The notes under the pieces were generated by a model. That model saw only the letters and a list, made by a program, of their open reading frames with translations, made no database searches and had not been told where the DNA came from. Below, piece by piece: positions 33,854 through 42,295 of a stretch of 64,000 nt of DNA. The DNA lies in assembly GCF_000619905.2 (NCBI RefSeq), contig NZ_CP012371.1, positions 1,736,001-1,800,000 on the forward strand, read 5' to 3'. The position numbers and the translations under genes were made by a program. This stretch comes from Nitrosospira briensis C-128 (lineage in GTDB: Bacteria; Pseudomonadota; Gammaproteobacteria; Burkholderiales; Nitrosomonadaceae). The first letter of the stretch is position 1. Each line of letters begins with the position of its first letter.

Positions 33854-34336
33854 ATGATTAAATCGATGGCCACGGTCTTGATTAGTGCTGCGTTGGTCGT
33901 GTCAGCGCCCGCGTCAGCGCATACCGAAGAGCATTTCGACGCCATTGATACGCCACACGGGGGCCAGATGCGTATGGCAGGTCCCTATCATCTGGAGCTT
34001 GTTGCACAAGAGAAAGACATCGTCATCTACGTAACGGATCATGGGGATAATAAAGTCAGCACCGACGGTGGGGTGGGTAAAGCAAGTTTTCAGGTAGGCA
34101 AGGCCAAGCCCAAGGATTCGATAAAACTGGAACCTGCAGGGGATAACATTCTCAAGGGCACCGGAGATTTCAAGCTCACGCCCGAAACCACGATCGTCGT
34201 GTTCGTCAAATTACCGGACCAGGAACCGCAATCAACCCGTTTTACTCCGCTCAAGCCCAAGGCGTCCCAAAAAGCCCCGGAAAAAAAGCCTGCAGGATCC
34301 TCCAGTGGGCATGAGCATCATCACATGCACCATTGA
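33854..34336 (+). CDS. Periplasmic metal-binding-like protein with His-rich tail
   Basis: This 160-residue protein has a signal peptide ending in ASA, then HTEEHFDAIDTPHGGQ and YHLELVAQEKDIVIYVTDHG. That stretch resembles the small metal-binding domain seen at the start of some cation-efflux adaptor proteins (HGG...YH-ELV...IYV-D). The C-terminus is Lys/Pro-rich and ends with a His cluster, GHEHHHMHH. AAGGAG lies just before ATG 33854. It lies 100 bp after copD in the same direction, so it probably works with the amo/cop copper genes as a buffer or chaperone (inference). I cannot name a family with certainty. Confidence 0.8.
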   Translation: MIKSMATVLISAALVVSAPASAHTEEHFDAIDTPHGGQMRMAGPYHLELVAQEKDIVIYVTDHGDNKVSTDGGVGKASFQVGKAKPKDSIKLEPAGDNILKGTGDFKLTPETTIVVFVKLPDQEPQSTRFTPLKPKASQKAPEKKPAGSSSGHEHHHMHH

Positions 34337-34477
34337 ACGCCACGAGAAAAAGAGCCCGTAACCGATAGGGCGGATGTTACAAAACCGTGGGGCGGCAGCA
34401 ACTATCAATACTCTCACTGGACAGCGCCAACTGAAGTACCACGACGTCTTGCCATTTTTAGCAATTCACCGCGGTTT

Positions 34478-35779
34478 TTACGTTTGCAGCGCAGCCTGCC
34501 GCCCCCTCTTGATATCGATGTTCAGCAGTATCAGTAAACCAATAACAAAATAAACCCCGGTGATCAGCATGGCAAGCCGATGATCGCCTCGAGAAATCCA
34601 GCTTACCAATCCATACGTCACTGGACCCAGTATGGACGACAGCTTGACTGCCAGTCCCCACAGCCCGAAAAATTCGGCACGTCTGGCGTCGGGGCTGAAA
34701 TATCCTACCAGTGCCCGGCCTGCCGACTGAGAAGCCCCCAGGCACAGGCCGGCGACGTTGGCGGCCAGCCAGAACATCGCCCGGGTTTCAGCCATCCAGG
34801 CCAGCAATATCATGACAATCCAGCCAACAAGCGTCAGCGCTATCGTGGGAATATGCCCGATCCTGTCCTGTATACTGCCGAAAGCGAACGCGCCCGCTGA
34901 TGCAGTGATGTTAACCACCAGGACCAGAAACATGGTGTCGCTGGTGTTAAAGCCCATTACCTGCTGCGCGTATATTGCAGCCAGTGTAATTACGGTCTGG
35001 ATACCCGCCTGGTAAAATACGATGCAGACAAGAAAGCGCACCAGGTCGCGATAATCCCGCACGCGATGAAACGTCTCGCCCAACCGCGAAAATGCCTCGA
35101 TTACCACAGTATGTCCGGCAAGATGCAATTGAGGTACGGCGCGTTCCTTCAGGAAAAGAAAGGTGGGAATACTCGACAGCGCAAAGAAACCAGCCGTTAT
35201 CAACATTGTAACGGGGACAAAGTGCTCAGCCGGCTTGCCCTGTTCCTGCGCCCAGGTGACATACGCCAGCGATAAGCCCAGACTGACCAGGCCGCCAATA
35301 TAACCCAGACTCCAGCCCCAGCCCGAAACCTTTCCCAACGCCTTGCTCTGCGCCAGTTCCGGTAAAAACGCGGCAATCAGATTTTCGCCGCAACCAAAGA
35401 AGAAATTGGTGAGGATTATCAGCACAACCGCCAGCCACAGATCGCCTGGGCCGACAAAGTAGAGCAATCCCGTAAACAGGACACAGCCTACCGCACTCAG
35501 GAATAATAGACGCTTCTTCGCCGCATACGCGTCGGCATATGCGCCTAGCGCAGGCGCGGTCAGGATAATAAGGGCATAGGAAACCGCCAGCGCTGCTGTC
35601 CATGCAAACGTCGCCCATTCCGCATTCCCAGCCACGACCGCAACGAAATAAGCATTGAAAATCGCAGTAATTACAACGGTGGTATAGCCTGAATTGGCGA
35701 AATCAAACATCGCCCAAGACCACACCTCCCGCCGACTCACCCCTGTCGCCAGATATTGTGGCTTATCCTGTGTTTGCAT
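34478..35779 (-). CDS. MFS transporter, UMF1 (Atg22-like) family
   Basis: This protein of about 433 residues has 12 predicted membrane segments. Its N-terminus, WSWAMFDFANSGYTTVVITAIF, and APALGAYADAYAAKKRLL between helices 2 and 3 are the UMF1/Atg22-like MFS signature. Substrate is unknown. The frame reaches upstream to 35875, but ATG 35779 is preferred because the family motif follows about 17 residues later. Transcribed towards the His-tail copper gene, converging on it. It marks the change from the amo cluster to the accessory region. Confidence 0.88.
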   Translation of the reverse strand: MQTQDKPQYLATGVSRREVWSWAMFDFANSGYTTVVITAIFNAYFVAVVAGNAEWATFAWTAALAVSYALIILTAPALGAYADAYAAKKRLLFLSAVGCVLFTGLLYFVGPGDLWLAVVLIILTNFFFGCGENLIAAFLPELAQSKALGKVSGWGWSLGYIGGLVSLGLSLAYVTWAQEQGKPAEHFVPVTMLITAGFFALSSIPTFLFLKERAVPQLHLAGHTVVIEAFSRLGETFHRVRDYRDLVRFLVCIVFYQAGIQTVITLAAIYAQQVMGFNTSDTMFLVLVVNITASAGAFAFGSIQDRIGHIPTIALTLVGWIVMILLAWMAETRAMFWLAANVAGLCLGASQSAGRALVGYFSPDARRAEFFGLWGLAVKLSSILGPVTYGLVSWISRGDHRLAMLITGVYFVIGLLILLNIDIKRGRQAALQT

Positions 35780-36116
35780 GGAATGCAGCGATATCCTGAT
35801 TAACGCTAACAACAACTTATGATTAATTTGGGGCTGTCCGCGGCAATAAAGGCCGTAACAGGTCGATGAGATCATTTATTACGACAAATAGATCCTGTCG
35901 CCTCGACTTCGGCTGTAAGCACTCACTCCATAAGAGGCGTTTGTAGAATCCGGGGTAATTACAATAGGCCAGTGCCACTCCGGCTATTCTCCAGTCATCC
36001 AAAGGGCTTGTCCGAAATTCCGACCTCAGCCTCTGATCACAACCGAAAAATACACGTGATTGCAGCGTGATTATGGACTAGCTGCACTCTGTCTCAGGAA
36101 AACCGCAATCCTGATA
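35780..36116. other. Non-coding stretch at the left side of the accessory region
   Basis: I see no gene, RNA or repeat in these 337 bp. The sequence is more AT-rich than the amo region. It contains the probable promoter of the leftward MFS gene. Confidence 0.4.
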
Positions 36117-36395
36117 TCAATGCTTCACATGTCTTACGTCGCCGCAGACATTCACCAGCACCCCTATCAGGTTTAACATACCTTCCATCAATAAATTCAA
36201 ATGCTCCTCGCTCCACTCGAACGAACGCAATGATGCCAAGGTTTGGTCAACCGGGATCTCTTCATGATTTATCTGCTGATGCGCAAGACTCAAAGCAAGC
36301 AGTCGCGCGCATTCGGCCAGTTGATCCTTCGTTGCCTTCTTGATCAGCATATTCGCCAAGTCATATGTCTGATCAAAGGTTAATAGTTGGGTCAC
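36117..36395 (-). CDS. Hypothetical small protein (92 residues)
   Basis: The frame starts at GTG 36395 and encodes a mostly helical, Leu-rich protein with acidic residues (MTQLLTFDQTYDLANMLIKK start; WSEEHLNLLMEGMLNLIGVL near the end). No signal peptide or membrane segment is clear. The composition looks like a real soluble protein but I recognise no family. It stands alone between the MFS gene and the IS element. Confidence 0.5.
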   Translation of the reverse strand: MTQLLTFDQTYDLANMLIKKATKDQLAECARLLALSLAHQQINHEEIPVDQTLASLRSFEWSEEHLNLLMEGMLNLIGVLVNVCGDVRHVKH

Positions 36396-36477
36396 GATAT
36401 TTGCCTATTTGCCTATTGTAATTTTATCAGTCTTTATTCTTCTGCAATAGCGCACCATAAACCCACCAAATATTCAG

Positions 36478-36777
36478 TCATCCAAATATTACTGTGTCGG
36501 TTCCATTAGTTACTCGCATCTGGCAGAACTCAACGCTATTCCCAACAGGAAAGCAGGTTGTTCGCATAATAACCGTATCGTCCGGCTTTGCAATTGGACT
36601 TAAGTACACGTGCTCACCAATCCAGAATATGGGCAAGTTGCGGCAGCTTTGAAGTGCCACCAGCTCCATATGCAAGCATGCCGAGAGTAATGAAATATCA
36701 GCTATCGTATTAGAACCATGATGCACGGAATACGCGACGTCCACGTCGAAACGTATCAAGCTTGAAGCTATATTCAC
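36478..36777 (-). CDS. Doubtful small ORF (99 residues)
   Basis: An open frame from GTG 36777 with some beta-like composition (DDTVIMRTTCFPVGNSVEF). It has no clear ribosome site and no recognised family. It may be a remnant or chance ORF in decayed DNA next to the IS element. Confidence 0.2.
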   Translation of the reverse strand: MNIASSLIRFDVDVAYSVHHGSNTIADISLLSACLHMELVALQSCRNLPIFWIGEHVYLSPIAKPDDTVIMRTTCFPVGNSVEFCQMRVTNGTDTVIFG

Positions 36778-36940
36778 GACAACCGAGCCATACCTTGCGT
36801 TCGCTGGCGGTATGCGTCACACCAACATGGATAAACAGAAACCTATATTGGTAACAGGGCCATTAAGAAGTCTAAATACTCGACAGGTTCCTGTACGGTA
36901 CAGAAGGATTAGCATCCCTAACGGGCTCAACTAGGGCCTG

Positions 36941-37327
36941 TTAACACAATCTAAGTGCTTCGACGATCAAAGCGAAGTGGATGAAGCCAGTGAACATTAC
37001 ATCCAGTTTCTCGAAGCGGGAGAAGATACGGCGGAATCCTTTCAGCCTCCTGAACAGTCGCTCGATCTCGTTACGCCGCCGGTACATAACCTTGTCGTAT
37101 TCCCAAGGCCCAACCCGGTTGGCCTTGGGCGGGACTACCGGAATGAAACCAAGGTCCAACGCCAGTTGCCGTGTTTCATTCCCCTCGTAGGCGCGATCCA
37201 TTACCAGATGAACTGGCCAACGGGGCTTGCCCAGGCTGCCGAGCAGCTTGCGCCCCTCCGCCGCATCGTGAGCCTGCCTCGGGGACAGCGCAAACGTTAT
37301 AGCCGTTCGAGCATCCGCGGCAACCAT
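36941..37327 (-). CDS. IS5-family transposase, C-terminal frame (OrfB)
   Basis: OrfB supplies the rest of the DDE nuclease: second Asp in HLVMDRAYEG and the Glu in RRRNEIERLFRRLKGFRR. The frame is open upstream beyond the ATG at 37327; the joined product would pass GRSRGGWTTKIH in this frame after the slip at the A8 run. It is therefore probably made as an OrfAB fusion by -1 frameshifting rather than from its own start. Confidence 0.85.
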   Translation of the reverse strand: MVAADARTAITFALSPRQAHDAAEGRKLLGSLGKPRWPVHLVMDRAYEGNETRQLALDLGFIPVVPPKANRVGPWEYDKVMYRRRNEIERLFRRLKGFRRIFSRFEKLDVMFTGFIHFALIVEALRLC

Positions 37328-37704
37328 ATGAATCTTGGTGGTCCACCCACCTCTGGATCTGCCGATGGATTGGGGACCGTTTTTTTTAATGCCCCGGTGC
37401 CGTCCGGATGAACCTTCACAATGGTGCTGTCCAGGGAAACGGCCTCGATCTTGACGCGAACGATCTGTGCGCGCTGCAACTGCTCAAACACCTGGTCCAA
37501 CACACCGCTTTTGCTCCAGCGATTCATGCGCGTGTAGATGGTATGCCAATTACCGAAGCGTTTGGGCAGACCGCGCCACTTGCAGCCGTGCTCGGCCACG
37601 TACAAAATGGCGTTCAATACATTCAGATTACTGAGACTGACATTGCCCCGCTGAAGCGGCAGACAGTGTACGATTCGCTCGTACTGGGCTTGAGTGATTT
37701 CCAT
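37297..37704 (-). CDS. IS5-family transposase, N-terminal frame (OrfA)
   Basis: OrfA has MEITQAQYERI at the start, then RGNVSLSNLNVLNAILYV and GCKWRGLPKRFGNWHTIYTR, typical of IS427-group transposases. It holds the first catalytic Asp (LDSTIVKVH, about residue 103). ATG 37704 is used; an upstream in-frame start at 37728 is less likely. The frame runs past the A8 run at 37380-37387, and at that run a -1 shift would pass into OrfB. Confidence 0.85.
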   Translation of the reverse strand: MEITQAQYERIVHCLPLQRGNVSLSNLNVLNAILYVAEHGCKWRGLPKRFGNWHTIYTRMNRWSKSGVLDQVFEQLQRAQIVRVKIEAVSLDSTIVKVHPDGTGALKKTVPNPSADPEVGGPPRFIWLPRMLERL

Positions 37705-37757
37705 GCCCGCAAGTATACCTGAATACATGCAATATGGCTATTAGAGTTAACAGGACA

Positions 37758-38504
37758 TAGCTCATTTGAGCCTGTATCCGTAACAACGCGAAATGTCCGA
37801 ACTATCCCTGTGACGGTAACAGGAAAGAACTATCCTCTCGTTCCTGTAACAGAAATAATTACGCTCGCTGATCCTGTAATGCTCCCATCCAATACCCCTA
37901 CTCAGTAATAGGTGTACCAAAGTCCAATGGTTATAACTACTGTAGGCCGTAAGATGGCGTGCTGAGGCTGGTCGAATTGACAAGGCCGCACTAGCAGATC
38001 CATGGGAAAGTCTCATGACTAAAAAGGAAAGGCCGATTTTGTGTATCGTAACTGTCTTTAACGTTGCGGTTTGTGGGGACGAGATTAGTTTTGAACGAAG
38101 AAAGAGGGTTATTCTCACTCAAGATTCGTTTCAACAGACGCTGATATACAGGGAGAAGATTGGGAATAGGATAAATAAAGCTACTGGGAGTTCTCCGGCA
38201 GCGTCACGCTCCACGCTTTCAAGAATAACGTTGAATATGAAAAGATAACGTCTACTAATTGCTAGAGGTTTTAATCGCTTTCCAGCTTCCGATTATTAAC
38301 GGATCCTGCAATATTAGTGGTCTGATCATAATATTCCTGATAGAAGTTATGGCAGAGGTGCAATGAATAATGATAGGTTATCCAAATCAATCGTTAGTAA
38401 TAAAAATGACCATGGCGGGTACGTAGCGTGCGTGACAGAATAAAGCGGCTTTCCATGCATAGAATAACAATCAGCGTCCGCATCAAGCGCGGTTAGAGAG
38501 TCAA
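37758..38504. other. Gene-poor stretch upstream of the ATPase operon
   Basis: 747 bp without a convincing gene. A plus-strand frame ending with a stop at about 37903 reads like a beta-rich, Val/Thr-Pro repeat (PVSVTTRN, IPVTVTGKN, VPVTEII), with related CCTGTAAC/GTAACAGG words on both sides of the IS, so it may be the end of a decayed gene hit by the IS. The 38015-38248 frame is weak. The last 250 bp should hold the promoter of the ATPase operon. Confidence 0.35.
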
Positions 38505-40574
38505 ATGATTAATTTTCCAATTTTTGACCGAATTTCGGTACAGGATTATGCGCTCTACGTCGGGAAGCCCGAGGCGCCTGGCCTGCATCATGACTTCCGT
38601 CCTGGCGTAAATGTCATCGTTGGTATCAATGGCTTGGGCAAGACGACGCTATTAAATATACTGCTGCGGGTTTTGACTGGGCCGTTTGATCTGCCGCAGG
38701 GCGAGGAGCTTGGGGAAAAGAAGCGCAGGCTTGTCTCAGCAGATCGTCACTGGTTTCGTCGGCGCGTACCCGATGATGCTGTCAATGCACGGGTTACAGC
38801 CACGTTTAGTATCGGTGAGCACTACTTCGAGGTGGAGCGGTCGCTAGCGAATTTGGACATCGTTGCGCTGTCTGTTGATCAGCAGCCTGTTCCGCTAGTC
38901 CGCGCGCAAGAACTTGAGGCGTCCTATCAGCGTCACGTGATTGAGGCGTCGGGGCTCTCGTCATTCGGCGATTTTGTTTTCCTGCTGCGCTACATCGTTT
39001 TCTTCTTGGAAGACCGGCGAAGTTTGGTATGGGACGCAGCTGCACAGGGCGACATCCTTGGTATCCTTTTCGGCGAGCAGGGCGATAACCGTAGGGAATA
39101 TGTTGAACTCTACAACGACCTTCTTAGCAAAGACAGCGAATACCGGAACGTGCTGGCAGTTGTTAACAAGCGGAAGAAGGAATACGCCAAACAAGCAAGT
39201 ACCATCGAAGGTGGTCAAATTGACATGCTGATCAAGCAACTCGACCAATGTCGCAAAGATATCCAAGTGATTGGGAATCGGAAAGCTAATCTAGCAGAGG
39301 AGCGAGACTCTCTACGTAACAAAATCGAAAATCGTCGCCGCGATATCCATGATCACCGCGCTTCGCTCGCGACTAACTTGAACGACTTCTATCAGTCTTT
39401 CTTCCCTCAGGTGGATGCCGCCGGCAGATACCTGCTGTCGTATTTCGAAGCGGAGACAGGATGCCTGGTGTGCGGTAGTCGCACTCCTGAGGCGATCGCG
39501 AAGGTCAACGCGAAATTGGTCATGAATATGTGCCCGATATGCGAAAGTCCCGTTGAACACCCGGAACAGTCCGCCAATGATCCTCACGCGGGAGAAGCCA
39601 TTGAGCGCCAACGTGCGGTCATTGAACAACTCGAGTCTCAACTACAATCCATGTTTGAACCGCTCATAAAAGCCGAAGAGGAGTACGCACAAGCGGCAGC
39701 CGATCTCGTAGGCGCCGTGAGCAACGCGGGCGTGCTGGAACAACAGCTGACTGCCCTTGGGCGGTCGGTGCCAAATGCCACCAAGCGGCGTGATGAGATT
39801 CAATCGTATATTATGTCATTCGAAGCCACTCTGAATGAGATCGAAGTTGAGCGAATACGATTGACCGAGCAGTTTCGTGGAATAGCTAAGATGATCGACA
39901 GCGAGGTAAAAGCTGTATCTACTCGCATCGAGAATTCATTTAAACGTTTCATCGGCGGCTTTCTTGCGGAAGACTGCACAATCGCGTATACCGCCCGTCA
40001 AAGCCGAATCGGCCAACGCGCTGCAAGTGAAAGCTTTCCGTTTCCCCACTTTATACCTGCGCTCACCTCCGGTGTATATCGAAACAGCGCCACCCCGCGT
40101 GAGTATGGGCAGTCAGTCTCAGAATCGCAAAAGGAATTTATTGATCTTGCTTTTCGGATGGCGCTATTGGAAATTGTTGCGCCTGAAGCCTCAGCTATGC
40201 TGATACTGGAAACGCCGGAAGCGAGCCTCGATTCTGTATTTGTCCCACGTGCAGCGGACCTATTACGCCGGTTTGCCATACGTAGCGGCGGCGGTGCCGC
40301 TACACGTCTGATTGCATCGTCGAACGTAAATCGGGAACAGATGATTCCAGCACTGTTTGGAGCTTATCCAGATCAACGTTTTCACGGCCAAGTGATGGAC
40401 GAGCCGCTACAATCTTCTCCGCCAACCGTTCCGATAGCAGAACGAGCGAACCACGTCTTGGATCTACTTGAAATCGCAGCGCCGACTAAGGCACTTGATC
40501 GGTTTCGCGCACCCTATGAAGAAGAGCGCAATCGGGCTATTTATCCGGAGCGATTTGTAGGCAACGCCACATGA
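38505..40574 (+). CDS. SMC/ABC-like ATPase with central zinc ribbon (defence-type)
   Basis: A 689-residue protein. Walker A GINGLGKT is at 40-47. Charged helical stretches at about 215-315 and 347-455 flank a four-Cys zinc ribbon (C320-x2-C323 and C343-x2-C346) where SMC and Rad50 have their hinge or hook. The ABC signature reads SVSESQ (537-542). The Walker B/D-loop region is ETPEASLD (569-576), with Glu for the usual Asp and Thr for the usual catalytic Glu. It begins a tight operon (ATGA overlaps) with an unknown protein and a nuclease. The layout resembles Lamassu/ABC three-component defence systems, but I cannot assign a known subtype. Confidence 0.85.
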   Translation: MINFPIFDRISVQDYALYVGKPEAPGLHHDFRPGVNVIVGINGLGKTTLLNILLRVLTGPFDLPQGEELGEKKRRLVSADRHWFRRRVPDDAVNARVTATFSIGEHYFEVERSLANLDIVALSVDQQPVPLVRAQELEASYQRHVIEASGLSSFGDFVFLLRYIVFFLEDRRSLVWDAAAQGDILGILFGEQGDNRREYVELYNDLLSKDSEYRNVLAVVNKRKKEYAKQASTIEGGQIDMLIKQLDQCRKDIQVIGNRKANLAEERDSLRNKIENRRRDIHDHRASLATNLNDFYQSFFPQVDAAGRYLLSYFEAETGCLVCGSRTPEAIAKVNAKLVMNMCPICESPVEHPEQSANDPHAGEAIERQRAVIEQLESQLQSMFEPLIKAEEEYAQAAADLVGAVSNAGVLEQQLTALGRSVPNATKRRDEIQSYIMSFEATLNEIEVERIRLTEQFRGIAKMIDSEVKAVSTRIENSFKRFIGGFLAEDCTIAYTARQSRIGQRAASESFPFPHFIPALTSGVYRNSATPREYGQSVSESQKEFIDLAFRMALLEIVAPEASAMLILETPEASLDSVFVPRAADLLRRFAIRSGGGAATRLIASSNVNREQMIPALFGAYPDQRFHGQVMDEPLQSSPPTVPIAERANHVLDLLEIAAPTKALDRFRAPYEEERNRAIYPERFVGNAT

Positions 40575-41221
40575 GTCAATTATCACGCGAGGCGATGCTT
40601 GCAGATGTCGGCATCTGGAAAGCCTGGGCCTTGATCTGCTTGGCCGAAGCGTCTCGCATGGGATTCGCGCCGCTTGCATCCACGCAAATTCACGTCCTAC
40701 TCTACTTGGCCAACACCTTGGCACCTCTTTTTGAGGTGGCTCCAGTTCGGGGCCGTATTCTCAAACGTGGCGCATATCCGTTCTACCCTGACGTTCAACG
40801 AGAGCTTGATCGACTCGCTTTTAGTGGTATTTTTTTTATTGAACGCGTCGATTTTGGACCACACAGACATCTCACAGCACACTATGGTCTAGGCCCTCGC
40901 GGCTCATCGGTATGTACAGCGCTGGTCGCGCATTCCAAGGAAGCGGAACGTACGGCACGGCTGTTTCGCGAACTGGTCTCCGCATGTTTTGGCAAGTTCA
41001 TTGGTACGCAGACGGCAATCGGGTCAATCGACGCGAACTACGGTAACGATGATGTGTTGGAGGGGGAGGTAGTCGATTTCTCAGAATGGCAAGATGAAAA
41101 CAAGAACATGGAAGTTGCCCGCTATCTTGTCGATAAAATGCGAGCCTTGCGTCCGCATGCCGATCGAGACGGCATGAGGCTCTATTGTGACTACCTGGAC
41201 CAAGCGCTGGCGATATCATGA
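40571..41221 (+). CDS. Unknown protein, probable middle component of the ATPase-nuclease system
   Basis: A 216-residue soluble protein, overlapping its neighbours by 4 bp at both ends. The N-terminal half resembles small adaptor proteins that bind SMC-like ATPases: a helical start (MLADVGIWKAWALICLAEAS), a FAPLASTQIHVLLYLANTLAP segment, and a repeated aromatic pattern (YPFYPDVQRELDRLAFSGIFFI). The size and position match the middle component of ABC three-component systems. No catalytic motif is seen. Function is inferred only from context. Confidence 0.65.
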   Translation: MSQLSREAMLADVGIWKAWALICLAEASRMGFAPLASTQIHVLLYLANTLAPLFEVAPVRGRILKRGAYPFYPDVQRELDRLAFSGIFFIERVDFGPHRHLTAHYGLGPRGSSVCTALVAHSKEAERTARLFRELVSACFGKFIGTQTAIGSIDANYGNDDVLEGEVVDFSEWQDENKNMEVARYLVDKMRALRPHADRDGMRLYCDYLDQALAIS

Positions 41222-42291
41222 ACACAACACCAAAGAATCGTTTCGGGGGTGCGCGGAACGTCGCTCTAAAAAGGGTTACTGAGTCAGCTGCTCCCTACAT
41301 TTCTATCGCAGACGCAGGTACGCGGGAGGCTTTTCTCGACGCGTGGGCACGGACACTAAGTGACCATGCCAGGTACCTTCGGTCGAGCTCGATGACTTTG
41401 AAGGCACCCGTGGTTGTCGTCTACGTTCCGGATACGGGCACGTTTGGAAAACAGAACCAGTGGGAACGACGCTCAATGCTGGGTGCGTCGCATCATGACA
41501 ATTTAGCGGGTGTCCTGGCCGCCGGCACGAGCGAAGTCGGCGCCTGCGTACACCGTATCCGACTTACCGACACGGAGGCATTTGAACGTGAGATTCGACA
41601 CGTTGGTCTGCAATCAGCCCCAACGATCGCCCTTATGACCGAGTCGAAGCTGGTAGTCTGGCCTGACGGTATTGAGGGGGAGTTGTCGTCCTTCGACAAC
41701 AATCTCGATGACGGCGCTGTCATTATTGATCTAGCGGCAATCAATCATGCCTTGAATGACTTCTACGAGGGGGTGGGGCGTCAGACAAAGAAATGGTGGA
41801 AGAACGCTAAGTTGCGCATAACGGTGGAGAACCCGGAAACGACCGTACAGTTCGCTCTCTGGGTCTTCCTTAGGGGCAGGTACGGTCGAGTAGCGCGCAT
41901 AAAGACTGAGGAGACTATCGGCAACGGTCGAGCGGATATCACCGTCGTGCCAATCTACCCGGGTCCTAAGGATCAAAGCTCAGTGTTAGAGTTAAAGGCT
42001 TTGCGCGACGTTCGTACACCTCGGACAGACGAGGCGCAGCTCATCAAAATATCGCCACGAGCGAACATCGATTGGGCTTGCTCCGGTATTCAGCAAACAG
42101 CGGCATACCGTGACGACAACGATATGGACGGCGCCTTTTTGTGCCTCTACGACTTTTGCGAAAAGGACTCCACTGATGTCGATGAAGCCGTGAAACCGCA
42201 CGCTTTGCAATATAACGTACAGCACCGTCGCTACTGGATCACCGCCTCACACGAAGAACATCGGAAAGACCGATATCCGCTGCCAGAATGA
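41218..42291 (+). CDS. Probable PD-(D/E)XK nuclease effector
   Basis: A 357-residue protein. The C-terminal half carries a PD-(D/E)XK site: GNGRADITVVP with D240, then LELKAL with E258 and K260, and a downstream IQQTAAYRD (Q-x3-Y) motif and a core strand AFLCLYDF. The N-terminal 200 residues have no motif I recognise; they may bind the ATPase or DNA. Last gene of the operon; its stop is 4 bp from the stop of the convergent methyltransferase. Cutting of foreign DNA or of host DNA on infection are both possible (inference). Confidence 0.75.
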   Translation: MNTTPKNRFGGARNVALKRVTESAAPYISIADAGTREAFLDAWARTLSDHARYLRSSSMTLKAPVVVVYVPDTGTFGKQNQWERRSMLGASHHDNLAGVLAAGTSEVGACVHRIRLTDTEAFEREIRHVGLQSAPTIALMTESKLVVWPDGIEGELSSFDNNLDDGAVIIDLAAINHALNDFYEGVGRQTKKWWKNAKLRITVENPETTVQFALWVFLRGRYGRVARIKTEETIGNGRADITVVPIYPGPKDQSSVLELKALRDVRTPRTDEAQLIKISPRANIDWACSGIQQTAAYRDDNDMDGAFLCLYDFCEKDSTDVDEAVKPHALQYNVQHRRYWITASHEEHRKDRYPLPE

Positions 42292-42295
42292 AAGC

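Larger units (their letters stand above)
36934..37757 (-). mobile_element. IS5-family (IS427-group) insertion sequence, intact
   Basis: About 824 bp. Imperfect terminal inverted repeats: left GGGCCTGTTAACACAATC, right (reverse complement) TGTCCTGTTAACTCTAAT, sharing a CCTGTTAAC core. The flanks read C-TA before and TA-G after, that is a duplicated TA from a CTAG target, usual for this group. It carries two overlapping transposase frames joined by a -1 shift on an A8 run. It looks complete and possibly active. Confidence 0.88.

Noticed and set aside
38015-38248. 77-residue frame before the ATPase operon
   Set aside because: There is no good ribosome site, no family and no unbiased coding signal; it is likely chance.
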